NCBI RefSeq assembly: GCF_017051705.1
Contig: NZ_JAFIDJ010000001.1
Location: forward strand, 1,207,786 to 1,271,785
DNA length: 64,000 nucleotides
DNA from: Algoriphagus lutimaris
GTDB lineage: Bacteria > Bacteroidota > Bacteroidia > Cytophagales > Cyclobacteriaceae
Reading direction: 5' to 3'
This document shows, piece by piece, positions 28,602 to 37,204 of this stretch. The position numbers were made by a program, and so were the translations under genes. The notes beneath the pieces were generated by a model. The model was not told where the DNA came from and did no database searches. It saw only the letters and a list, made by a program, of their open reading frames with translations. Each line of letters begins with the position of its first letter. Positions within the stretch are counted from its first letter, which is position 1.

Positions 28602-29241
28602 TTAATCCAAGGTGTTTTTATAAATTTTACCGTCTTTCATAATGATCTTTAAGTTGTTTTCCGGATCAGCAATCAGATCTAGGTTCTCAAGCGGATTACC
28701 GTCCACCAAGAGCAAATCAGCTAATGCACCTTCCTTGATCACACCATTCTCCCCAGGGTAAGGATCCCTAGGCCCACTCATCTTGAAGAGTTCGTAATTG
28801 GTGCTGGTTGCCATTTTTAACACCTCCCATGGTTCGTACCATCTTTTGAGTTTTGCCAGAGACTTTCCCTATTTGGCTGCAATCTCTGGCCCATTTTGCA
28901 AATCCGTACCAAAAGCAACCTTCAGATCATACTTTTTGGCCAATTCGTAGGCTTTTTCCGTGCCTGCGGTCATTGTTAAGTATTTTTGTTGTTCGAGCGA
29001 CCATTAATGTTCTACCTTGAGCATCTATAATGGTTGAGTTCTCATCTTGGGTTATCATGATCCCTTCAGCAATCCGTGCTATTTTATTTCCTTGGATCAG
29101 AACATCTTTTCCTTCTACCAACTTATTTGTTCCGCCGGAGATTTTGGCATTGGTAATTAAGATCTGTTTTTGAACCTCTTGTGCGTAAATACCAATACTT
29201 AGGACTGCGAATAAGAGAATCATTGATAACCCTTTTTTCAT
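28602..29241 (-). pseudogene. Imidazolonepropionase-like amidohydrolase, broken by internal deletion and a nonsense codon
   Basis: Remnant of a third copy of the two amidohydrolases upstream. The 5' part (29241 to about 29010) has the signal peptide (ends IYAQ) and the beta-sandwich up to IIDAQGRTL. There it should continue PGLIDAHWH, but instead jumps out of frame to sequence equivalent to residue about 320 of the paralogues (EQQKYLTMTAGTEKAYELAKKYDL, then VAFGTDLQNG). About 240 codons, including the metal-binding HxH, Lys and two His ligands, are gone. A TAG at 28871-28869 then interrupts AAK-GKSLAKLKRWYEPWE before the intact tail MATSTNYELFKMSGPRDPY to IYKNTLD. It cannot be active. Confidence 0.9.
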
Positions 29242-29271
29242 AATTTGAGATTTAAATTAGATTCAATTGAA

Positions 29272-30606
29272 TCAATTATTCAGGGTATTCTTATACACCT
29301 TCCCATCCTTCATAATCACTACAAAATTGTTTTCAGGATCTGCTATCAATTCCAAATTCTCCAAAGGATTACCATCTACGATTACCAAATCAGCATAAGC
29401 CCCCTCTTTTACCACGCCCAATGGACCTTCTTGGTAAGGATGTCTCGGTCCACTCATTTCCAATAAACGGGCATTTTCAGAAGTATAAATTTTCAAAGCT
29501 TCATAGGGAGTAAACCATTTTCCTAATCGAACGACATATTCATTTTGTTGCAAGGCAGTAGTCGGTCCAAATAGGTGATCTTTTCCCACTGCAATATTCA
29601 CCCCTACTTTTTTGGCAAGAGGGAATACTTTGTCAATGGCTTCTACGATTCCTTCAAACTTTTCTTGACTCAAAGGATTATCCCAAGTCATATCCTCTTT
29701 GAACACAGGCTGTAAAGAAAGCCAAGCTCCTTTTTCCTTCATCAATTGTAATGTTTCCTCTGTCACGAAAAAGCCATGTTCAATACACATTACCCCAGAT
29801 TCTATGGAGGTACGTACCCCTCGGTCTGTATAGACATGTGAAGTAACATACGTATTATAGTTGGTGGCCTCTTCTACAACAGCTTTGATTTCGTCCACCG
29901 AGTATTCGCTTACATCGAGTGGGTCAAATTCAGAAGCAACCCCACCTCCCGTAGTGATCTTGATTTGAGTGGCACCCATCTTTAAGATGTCTCGAGTTCT
30001 TAGCCTAACTTCATCTACTCCGTCCGAGGTCATTGCCATCCAATTTCGCTCCCAATAGTTCATGTAGTCTTTATCACGAGGTACTTCAAGTTTGCCATAG
30101 TAATCTGCATGACCTGAGGTAGGGCTCATAAACGGACCTGAGGGAAGAATCCGGTGTCCTGGATATTCACCCGAGTCAATTAACTTTTTAATAGCAAATG
30201 GATTGCCTCCTGGATCCCTGACGGTGGTAAATCCACGTAATAAGGTTTTTTCAGCTCCAGTCATACTTCGGATAGCCACTTCAGGCATATCTCCCTGATT
30301 TGCAAACAAAACAGCAGCTGGTGTATAAGCATAAGTGGTATGCCAGTGAGCATCAATCAAACCAGGGATTACTGTTCTACCTCCAGCATCGATAACGGTT
30401 GCATCATTGCTTGCTGAAAGGTTTTTACCTATTGTCTTTACTAGATTTTTTTCAATTAACACATCCACTCCTTCGAGCAGCTGTTCATTAACACCATCAA
30501 AGACATTGGCATTCTTGATTAGAATGATTGGATCTTTTTGCTGACTAAATACGGCCAAACTGGAGAATACCAGCGCTAAGGTTAATGTGATTTTTAAAAG
30601 TTTCAT
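29272..30606 (-). CDS. Secreted imidazolonepropionase-like amidohydrolase, copy B
   Basis: 444 residues. Signal peptide 1-21 (ends VFSQ). Amidohydrolase_1 domain with PGLIDAHWHTTY (HxH), TQIKITTGGGVAS with the carboxylatable Lys, YVTSHVYTD, IEHGF and VGKDH, and the closing GALG-type tail ADLVIVDGNPLENLELIADPENN. Best fit is the imidazolonepropionase-related / Xaa-Pro dipeptidase (prolidase-like) subgroup. Those enzymes hydrolyse N-acyl amino acids, prolyl dipeptides or organophosphates. Compared with copy A, the conserved GTD near the last metal ligand is GKD. It is the second gene of the operon, 24 bases after copy A. Confidence 0.88.
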   Translation of the reverse strand: MKLLKITLTLALVFSSLAVFSQQKDPIILIKNANVFDGVNEQLLEGVDVLIEKNLVKTIGKNLSASNDATVIDAGGRTVIPGLIDAHWHTTYAYTPAAVLFANQGDMPEVAIRSMTGAEKTLLRGFTTVRDPGGNPFAIKKLIDSGEYPGHRILPSGPFMSPTSGHADYYGKLEVPRDKDYMNYWERNWMAMTSDGVDEVRLRTRDILKMGATQIKITTGGGVASEFDPLDVSEYSVDEIKAVVEEATNYNTYVTSHVYTDRGVRTSIESGVMCIEHGFFVTEETLQLMKEKGAWLSLQPVFKEDMTWDNPLSQEKFEGIVEAIDKVFPLAKKVGVNIAVGKDHLFGPTTALQQNEYVVRLGKWFTPYEALKIYTSENARLLEMSGPRHPYQEGPLGVVKEGAYADLVIVDGNPLENLELIADPENNFVVIMKDGKVYKNTLNN

Positions 30607-30630
30607 CTTGATTATGGTTTAATTAATATT

Positions 30631-31962
30631 TTATTCTAGAGTGTTTTTATAAACCTTGCCATCTTTCATGATCAACACAAAGTTCTTATCAGGGTCAGCG
30701 ACCAGACTTAAATCTTCCAAAGGATTACCATCTACAATGATCAGATCAGCATATGCTCCTTCTTTTACCACACCTAAAGGACCCTCTTTGTAAGGATGTC
30801 TAGGACCGGACAATTCCAACATTCGCGCATTCTCTGAGGTTGCCATTTTCAGTGCTTCATAAGGGGTAAACCAACGTGTTAGCTTTGCAAGTAATTTACC
30901 TTGTTTCGCCGCGTTTTCTGCTCCCATAAACAAATCCGTTCCAAAGGCCATATTCACACCTATTTCTTTAGCCAGTTGGTAAACATTATCAGTTCCTTTT
31001 GTAACCTCAGCAAACTTTCTATTGGACTCTGGGTTTGGAAACTTATCTGCATCCTCATCATTCAAAATAGGCTGCGTGCTCAACCAAACCTCATTGTCTT
31101 TCATCATCTGAAGTGTTTCTCTACCCATCAGCATCCCATGTTCTATACTTTTGACACCAGCTTTTACGGCTATCTGTATCGCATCGTCCGTGAAAATATG
31201 TGCGCCAACATAGCTGTTGTAACTTTTTGCAACATCTACAATCGCTTCCATCTCTTCGAGCGAATACTGTCGTACATCGATGGGGTCATAACTGGAAGCA
31301 ACGCCCCCTCCACCGGCAATTTTAATCTGCGTCGCTCCTAGCATAAATGCTTCACGGCTTCGCTTGCGGACTTCAGAAACTCCATCGGCTATTGCAGTCA
31401 TTCCTACTTCCTCCCAATAGGTCATATTTCCGATTTTATCAGGAATTTGATTAGGCAGGCGATAGTCAAAATGCCCACCTGTTTGGCTAATCATAGGTCC
31501 GGAGGGAAGTATGCGTGGCCCCACTACCAACCCTTCATCAATAAGTTTCTTTAGGCTAAAAACGGTCCCTCCCATATCTCTTACAGTCGTAAAACCTCGC
31601 ATGAGCGTTTTTGGAGAGGCCAAAGTACTTCGAATACCCACTTCAAAGGCATCCCCAGAAAGCACGAATGTCATAGGCAGTTCTGCCAATGCCATGTGCC
31701 AATGGACATCAATCAATCCGGGAATTATTGTTTTTCCTCCTGCATCGATAATGGTAGCATCATTTCCTGCGGATAGATTCTTTCCTATAGACTTGACTAA
31801 ATTACCTTCTATAAGAATATCGACGCCTTCTTGAAGCTGCTCATTTACCCCATCAAATACATTGGCGTTTTTAATAAGTACAATGGATGGTTCTTCTTGA
31901 CTGAAAACTGTCAAACTGAACAGTACCAAAGCCAAGGTAAAAGTGATCTTAATAAATTTCAT
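30631..31962 (-). CDS. Secreted imidazolonepropionase-like amidohydrolase, copy A (first gene of operon)
   Basis: 443 residues. Signal peptide 1-21 (ends VFSQ). Complete set of amidohydrolase motifs: PGLIDVHWHMA, TQIKIAGGGGVAS, YVGAHIFTD, SIEHGM, NMAFGTDLF, and the tail ADLIIVDGNPLEDLSLVADPDKN. A close tandem paralogue of copy B and of the broken copy C. Periplasmic or secreted metal-dependent hydrolase, probably on N-acyl amino acids or small peptides. As the first gene it carries the long upstream region with the putative HTCS operators. Confidence 0.9.
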   Translation of the reverse strand: MKFIKITFTLALVLFSLTVFSQEEPSIVLIKNANVFDGVNEQLQEGVDILIEGNLVKSIGKNLSAGNDATIIDAGGKTIIPGLIDVHWHMALAELPMTFVLSGDAFEVGIRSTLASPKTLMRGFTTVRDMGGTVFSLKKLIDEGLVVGPRILPSGPMISQTGGHFDYRLPNQIPDKIGNMTYWEEVGMTAIADGVSEVRKRSREAFMLGATQIKIAGGGGVASSYDPIDVRQYSLEEMEAIVDVAKSYNSYVGAHIFTDDAIQIAVKAGVKSIEHGMLMGRETLQMMKDNEVWLSTQPILNDEDADKFPNPESNRKFAEVTKGTDNVYQLAKEIGVNMAFGTDLFMGAENAAKQGKLLAKLTRWFTPYEALKMATSENARMLELSGPRHPYKEGPLGVVKEGAYADLIIVDGNPLEDLSLVADPDKNFVLIMKDGKVYKNTLE

Positions 31963-32254
31963 GATAAAATTGGTAATGGTTATAAGTAATTATTGGAAGT
32001 TGAAGGGATCAACATTGTATTCTTCGGTATTAATTTTAGAGGAAAAAGATTTTATTCACTTTTTTTAAATGACTATCACTGTCATTAGCTCTAAATCCAC
32101 ACAACTATTTGACTCGTATTTTTCAAAATAATTCTTAATATAATAACATTTATAAAATATTATTAAATTTTAATGAAGCATATTATTAACTTAATAATTT
32201 AATAATTTGAAAATCCTAATAGCTTTTGAAGGATCAATAGAAATTCGATAGAGT
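31963..32254. other. Long AT-rich leader region of the hydrolase operon
   Basis: No gene is visible. If transcription starts from the TACATTTG element at 32262-32255, this is an untranslated leader of roughly 285 bases before the ATG at 31962. It is AT-rich with runs of T and AATAATTT. I see no riboswitch-like conserved structure. Confidence 0.4.
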
Positions 32255-32262
32255 CAAATGTA
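32255..32262 (-). promoter_or_regulatory. Candidate -7 element of the hydrolase operon
   Basis: Minus-strand TACATTTG matches TAnnTTTG exactly. No TTG -33 box is found at the usual 17-21 base distance. Instead the nearest half-site of the 21-bp direct repeat begins 20 bases away (32282), covering the -33 position. That is the layout of an activator-dependent promoter. Confidence 0.45.
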
Positions 32263-32281
32263 TGATGAATAAAAATCCAGT

Positions 32282-32318
32282 GTTTTACTTATCGTTCTTA
32301 TTGTTTGACCTATTGTTT
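32282..32318. promoter_or_regulatory. Operator pair A (21-bp direct repeat), putative HTCS site
   Basis: Two half-sites with cores TATCGTTC (32290-32297) and TATTGTTT (32311-32318), exactly 21 bp apart, each preceded by GTTT-AC-like bases. A third core copy, TATTGTTT, lies in between at 32299-32306. Pairs B and C show the same half-site and the same spacing. AraC-type DNA-binding domains, including those of HTCS, bind such direct repeats. Confidence 0.6.
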
Positions 32319-32457
32319 CAAGTACTTTATTACTCAAAAACATCAGATGGACTTACTAGATTTTCTACTAATTAGAGTCTTCTACTTGATTCAGGGCAAA
32401 CCAAGTCAAAGTCACCTTATCATTCATTTTTGATAAAACCTAAAGACAAAAAAGGTC

Positions 32458-32494
32458 ATTTGATCTATTGTCCATTTTGGTTTACTTAGTGTTT
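32458..32494. promoter_or_regulatory. Operator pair B (21-bp direct repeat)
   Basis: Half-site cores TATTGTCC (32466-32473) and TAGTGTTT (32487-32494), 21 bp apart, with upstream TTTGATC and TTTACT. The weakest pair by match to the consensus TTTACYTATTGTTY, but the spacing is identical to pairs A and C. Confidence 0.5.
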
Positions 32495-32564
32495 AAACTA
32501 CAGATACAATTAAAAAAATATCTTAAAGGAGTTCAATCAGAAATACCATGTTCATCTATGAATT

Positions 32565-32601
32565 TATTTACCTATTGTTCCAAAAAGTTTACTTATTGTT
32601 T
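32565..32601. promoter_or_regulatory. Operator pair C (21-bp direct repeat), overlaps the HTCS stop codon
   Basis: Half-site cores TATTGTTC (32573-32580) and TATTGTTT (32594-32601), 21 bp apart, preceded by ATTTACC and GTTTACT. This is the best-matching pair. The second half-site runs across the stop codon (32591-32589) of the HTCS gene, so its last codons are also operator-like sequence. Confidence 0.55.
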
Positions 32602-35600
32602 GAGCAATGGATTTCCCGGTATTTTTGAGGAGACACCCCAAAATCTTCAGAGAAGATTCTTGAAAAATAAGAAAGACTCTCTATCCCCACTCCCAATGCC
32701 ACTTGACTGATATTTAAATCAGAATCACAGAGTAATTCGGAAGCCTTCTCCATACGAACTTGGCGAATAAAATGAGAGGTTGCCTTATTGGTAAGTGATT
32801 TGATTTTATTATGGAGTTGGGTCCGGCTCATAAAGGCATGGGAACAAAGCTCCGGCACTCCAAAATCTGAATTATCTATATGAGCAAGAATGATTTCGCG
32901 AAGCCTAATAATAAACTCATCTTCTTGCTTTACTTTTTCATCCTGGACAGGAGGAAGTGATTTCAAATTACTATACCGTTCTTGAAGGCGCTTTCTTTGA
33001 GAAAGCAAATTATGAAGTTGAATCAACAGCTCCCTTTTATCAAATGGTTTGGCCAGATAAGCATCTGCCCCCTTCTCCAATCCAGTAATTCTAGAATCTA
33101 TATCTGCCTTGGCAGTTAATAAGACAATAGGAATATGACTGGTTTTAACATCCGATTTTAAAACATTGCATAGGGTAAATCCATTGGCTTTAGGCATCAT
33201 GACATCACTCAAGATAATGTCCGGCACATGTTCCAAAGCCATATTAATTCCCATTTGACCATCCATTGCAAATTGAATTTGAAAATCATCCTCTAAGCAA
33301 CTTGCTAAATACGTTCGTACATCTGCATTGTCTTCCACAATCAATAATGATGGATGTTGAGAATTAGCGTTTTTATCGGAAATATATTCAAATGAAGCAG
33401 CTTCCTCTGCTATCATCCATTCTATGGTAGATTGTTTGAACTCATCCAAACCAGCTTGACGGGTAATTGGAAGGTTAATACTAAAGTTGGTATGTTTGCC
33501 TTCGATACTGTTTACATGAATTTTCCCGTTCAAGATTTTTACTAACTCCCATACAAGAGTTAAACCAATTCCTGTTCCACTACCTGTTCTGCTTTGTTCA
33601 TCATCTACCTGGTAAAACCGATCAAAAATATGGTTCAATTTATCTTGTGGAATTCCTATTCCATTGTCTTCCACAGTTAGCTCATAATAAGGTGGTTCAA
33701 CATCCTCGAAGGCCTGAACAGTTACCGAAACGGTTCCATTTTTCGGAGTAAACTTGATTGCATTCGTCAGGAGATTGGACAGGATATGAAGTAATTTTTC
33801 CGGATCATAATCCAAAACTAATGATGGAGTATTGGAATCAAATTTCATCGCAATCCCTTTTTCCTCTGCCAAAGAATGAAAGGATTCTATCACGTATTGA
33901 ATATGCTTCAATACATCTCCTTGAACCATATGGATTTTCTCTGGTCCAGATTCCAATTTCCTCAACCTCAGGATCTGATTGATCAAGTTGAGCAATAAAC
34001 GAGCATTTCTCCTGATTAATCCTTTTTCTTTTTCATTCTGTTTGATTTGCTCGGCTACCCCCAGAATAACCGTCAAAGGTGTCCTGAATTCATGGGAAAT
34101 ATTAGTAAAAAACCGGGATTTAGATTCGTCCAGTTCCTGCATTTGAACAGTTTGTTGAAAGATAGTTTCTTTATCTTTTTGAATTTTAGAAGTCCGGTGT
34201 TGAACTTCAATTTCCAAACGATTTCTTTCTGTCTGAATTCTTCTTATATAAATCCATGAAACAATCAGAAAAGGGATTGCGACCAAAGCGTAAAACCACC
34301 ATTGATTGTAAAAATACTCTTTAACCAGAATTGGAATTTCTAGAGGTACAAGTGACTGGTTTGACTTAAAATCAATCCCCTTAACCTGGACTATGTAGTT
34401 ACCCGGAGGAATATTATTAATAGTCATTTGGGAAGCAGATCCAATGTTAATCCAAGGAGCGGAAGACTCTTGCTCATTGGAGGATCCATTAGGAAGTAAT
34501 CGATACATGTAGGCGTGTTCCTTGATATTCCCATAATCAGATAAAGCAAAGTCAAGCATCAAAAAACGCTGAGCAGCAGGAATGACTAATGGCTCATCCA
34601 AATCATATGAACCCTGTCTATACACATTCTTTTTTTCTTGATCATTATAATATTCCAGACCTGTTAGATAAATAGAATTGGGTTTCTTTAATTCAGTTTT
34701 CTGAAGTACTGCCTCAGGATCCAACAAAATTGTTCCCGCATATCCTCCAAAAACCATTCTACCATCAGGCAATCTATAACTTGACTGTTTGTGAAAATTA
34801 TTATGAATTAACCCATCCTCTTGATTTAATTCTAATAACACCGTTCCTGAAGAATCCAAAACTGAAATTCCATTGTACGTAGAGACCCAACAGTTTCCAT
34901 CATCATCAGATAGGATTCCTACCACAGTATTATTTGCCAAGCCCTGGTCCTCTGAAATTTGCTTGATTGTATTAGTCTTAGGGTCAAAAATTAGTAGACC
35001 TTGACTTGCTGTTCCTAACCATAGTCTACCTTTTTCATCTGGATGAATATTCAGAATATTTTGATTCTGTAAAGAAATAACCTGAAGGAAATGATCCACT
35101 TCATTGTTCTTTAGGTCAATGGACCAAAGCCCGTTTTGGGCTCCTACCCATAACAAGGAATCCCCTTGTAAAAAAAGATCATTTACTTTCGCATGGATAC
35201 TAAAAGGTTCGCTTTCATATAAAAAAGGCCTTTTTGCTTGAGTAGTCAGATTAAAAATGAATAAGTCACCCATTCCATCTCCTTCATCTCCATTATCTTT
35301 GAAAAATGCAACCTCCTGATTATTCAAAAAAACAAACTTTTCAAATTTGGTATCTGTAGGTAAGTAATCTGTTTCATTGGTTGAAATGTCATACCATTGT
35401 AAACCCACTCGTTTTTCCAAATAAAAATCAGCTGACATCCATACTTTTCCATCCCTTAGAATGATAGATGAAAATGGTCTGGCTCTTAAAAAATCCCCTC
35501 CTGTTAACCTACTCCATTTCCATTCTCCATCTATCCAATCGTATCGGTAAACTTGCATTTGGGAATTGAAAATAAGAGTAGAATTATCAATACTTGTTAT

Positions 35601-36875
35601 TTGGCCGCGTTTATAACTAGGGTTTCCATGAATTTTAGTAATATTCAGTTGAGTTTGTATATCCATAAAGGCAATTCCTACCCTTCTCTGAGAAGAACCT
35701 ATTTCGGTTTTAAAATCATCACTGAAAAAATTTCCTTCATGTTGGAAATCGTATTCGTAGGAAAAACTTAGCTTTTCAATTAAATTACTGTAATTCAGGT
35801 AATTACCATCAACATCAATCAAAAAGGCCTGACGATTTGAGGTAGGGGTTGGATAACTATAAGGCTCGGGATATCCAGAGACTAACAATAGGTTTCCTTT
35901 TTTATCTTTTGATAAAAAAACACGAAGAACTTTTTCATCTCCTTCATCGCGTAAAATCTCCTGGTTTAGGCCAGCATTGGTAGAAAGATGGAGCGGTTTA
36001 GTGTCCAAATCAAAAAAACCATTCTCCCTTCCAAGAAAAAGTAGCAATCGATTTTGCCCAATTGAAATCAGTTTCCACTCAAAGCCACTGTCGTTATCAG
36101 CCAACTCTTCTTTTTGAATTGGAGGAATACTTTCAAATTGAGTCCACGGAATAAATTCGATTTGCTTTGAATTTAAGTCAGCCTTAACGAGTCCTTTTTG
36201 CTGATGAAAGAACCATGCATGATCATTTAAAATAGCCAAGGAATAGGCGAAAGTTTTGGGTGGAGTTGGGGATAATTCCTCCTCAAAATTGAGTTCGATA
36301 GAACTAATTTCCTCATGTTGATTTTTATACAACCTAATTAAATGATACTTGGCGGTCTTAAGTTGACGTTGATTCTCACCTTCCAAGGTCAAAGCCATAA
36401 TCCCCCCTTGAGAATCCTCCACCAAATTGAGTAGCTTGGTACCCACATCTAAGGTTATAAAGTATTGCTCCTTTAGATCAGGATGCCAATAAAAAATCAT
36501 TTCATTTTGGTCATCTGCTCCAAAAAGAAAACCATCAGAAGTTACACCCATTACATGCCAAATTGGGTTTAGATCACCTTTTTTGATCCAGTCTGGCTTT
36601 ATCTCATAAAAAAAACTTTTTTCCCCATCAAACTGAAAGAAACTCATTCTCAACTCCCTTGCATCTTCTTGGCAAGGATTTACCCAAAGTCTACCTTTAT
36701 TATCCAAAAAACTATTCCCTAAGCAATTCACTGCAAGGCCATCGGAAAGGGTGAAATTTTGAATATTTAATATGGAAGGAGAGGGACTGTAATCTCCACT
36801 AGCTTGCTGAGAAAACGTAATTAGTGGACTTCCAATAATAAGCAGTATGAAGAAGATACTTTTCAAATAAACCAT
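32589..36875 (-). CDS. Hybrid two-component system regulator (HTCS)
   Basis: About 1428 residues. Start taken at the ATG at 36875, giving a clean signal peptide (MVYLKSIFFILLIIG..., ends TFSQ); the frame is open 23 codons further. Numbering from that longer frame (start 36944): periplasmic two-component propeller repeats to about 790 (GRLWLGTASQGLLIFDP, GNCWVSTYNGISVLD), Y_Y_Y domain about 800-870, one membrane helix about 880-900, HisKA with His951 in ISHEFRTPL, HATPase with N1061 and DNGIGIP / GTGIGLTL, receiver domain 1195-1311 with phospho-Asp1247, and AraC-type DNA-binding domain 1345-1451. Such proteins sense a periplasmic ligand and bind DNA in one polypeptide. The adjacent operon encodes amidohydrolases and a peptidase, not a SusCD glycan system. 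Confidence 0.93.
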   Translation of the reverse strand: MVYLKSIFFILLIIGSPLITFSQQASGDYSPSPSILNIQNFTLSDGLAVNCLGNSFLDNKGRLWVNPCQEDARELRMSFFQFDGEKSFFYEIKPDWIKKGDLNPIWHVMGVTSDGFLFGADDQNEMIFYWHPDLKEQYFITLDVGTKLLNLVEDSQGGIMALTLEGENQRQLKTAKYHLIRLYKNQHEEISSIELNFEEELSPTPPKTFAYSLAILNDHAWFFHQQKGLVKADLNSKQIEFIPWTQFESIPPIQKEELADNDSGFEWKLISIGQNRLLLFLGRENGFFDLDTKPLHLSTNAGLNQEILRDEGDEKVLRVFLSKDKKGNLLLVSGYPEPYSYPTPTSNRQAFLIDVDGNYLNYSNLIEKLSFSYEYDFQHEGNFFSDDFKTEIGSSQRRVGIAFMDIQTQLNITKIHGNPSYKRGQITSIDNSTLIFNSQMQVYRYDWIDGEWKWSRLTGGDFLRARPFSSIILRDGKVWMSADFYLEKRVGLQWYDISTNETDYLPTDTKFEKFVFLNNQEVAFFKDNGDEGDGMGDLFIFNLTTQAKRPFLYESEPFSIHAKVNDLFLQGDSLLWVGAQNGLWSIDLKNNEVDHFLQVISLQNQNILNIHPDEKGRLWLGTASQGLLIFDPKTNTIKQISEDQGLANNTVVGILSDDDGNCWVSTYNGISVLDSSGTVLLELNQEDGLIHNNFHKQSSYRLPDGRMVFGGYAGTILLDPEAVLQKTELKKPNSIYLTGLEYYNDQEKKNVYRQGSYDLDEPLVIPAAQRFLMLDFALSDYGNIKEHAYMYRLLPNGSSNEQESSAPWINIGSASQMTINNIPPGNYIVQVKGIDFKSNQSLVPLEIPILVKEYFYNQWWFYALVAIPFLIVSWIYIRRIQTERNRLEIEVQHRTSKIQKDKETIFQQTVQMQELDESKSRFFTNISHEFRTPLTVILGVAEQIKQNEKEKGLIRRNARLLLNLINQILRLRKLESGPEKIHMVQGDVLKHIQYVIESFHSLAEEKGIAMKFDSNTPSLVLDYDPEKLLHILSNLLTNAIKFTPKNGTVSVTVQAFEDVEPPYYELTVEDNGIGIPQDKLNHIFDRFYQVDDEQSRTGSGTGIGLTLVWELVKILNGKIHVNSIEGKHTNFSINLPITRQAGLDEFKQSTIEWMIAEEAASFEYISDKNANSQHPSLLIVEDNADVRTYLASCLEDDFQIQFAMDGQMGINMALEHVPDIILSDVMMPKANGFTLCNVLKSDVKTSHIPIVLLTAKADIDSRITGLEKGADAYLAKPFDKRELLIQLHNLLSQRKRLQERYSNLKSLPPVQDEKVKQEDEFIIRLREIILAHIDNSDFGVPELCSHAFMSRTQLHNKIKSLTNKATSHFIRQVRMEKASELLCDSDLNISQVALGVGIESLSYFSRIFSEDFGVSPQKYREIHCSNNK

Positions 36876-36944
36876 AGATATTTTCCTGCGCCTTGAATGA
36901 AAGCTGAAAGATATTTTGTCTTTAAAGGGTCTATAAATAGACAA

Positions 36945-37204
36945 ATTACCTTCTAGTATTCCAATTTAAAATTCGAAAATTTTAATCTTACGGATTCATT
37001 CCTAAAGAATGGATTAACTCTACTAGCTTTAATTTAAATAAATATTATTGCAGGTGAAAAACTAGAAGTAAATGGAGCTTTTTCATTGGAAATTATATCA
37101 ACTCTATAATGAAATTTTTCATCTATTAAAATAGATCGAAAAGCCGTATTTAGTTAACTAAATTGGTTTCCAAATGTTTATAAATTTAAAAATTCCCGAA
37201 TCCT
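36945..37204. other. HTCS upstream region
   Basis: No gene. AT-rich. Minus-strand TAATTTG at 36948-36942 resembles a -7 element and would fit the HTCS start at 36875, but no convincing -33 box is present. No copy of the TTTACYTATTGTTY pair is seen here, so there is no visible autoregulatory site. Confidence 0.35.

Noticed and set aside
28602-28823. A 73-residue gene starting at GTG
   Set aside because: It is the C-terminal tail of the broken amidohydrolase copy C; homology continues upstream of the supposed start through a TAG.
28927-29241. A 104-residue secreted protein
   Set aside because: It is the N-terminal piece of amidohydrolase copy C; the last 25 residues are frameshifted sequence after the deletion junction.
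30901-31341. 146-codon plus-strand frame inside amidohydrolase copy A
   Set aside because: Antisense to an intact, motif-complete enzyme; no signal or domain of its own.
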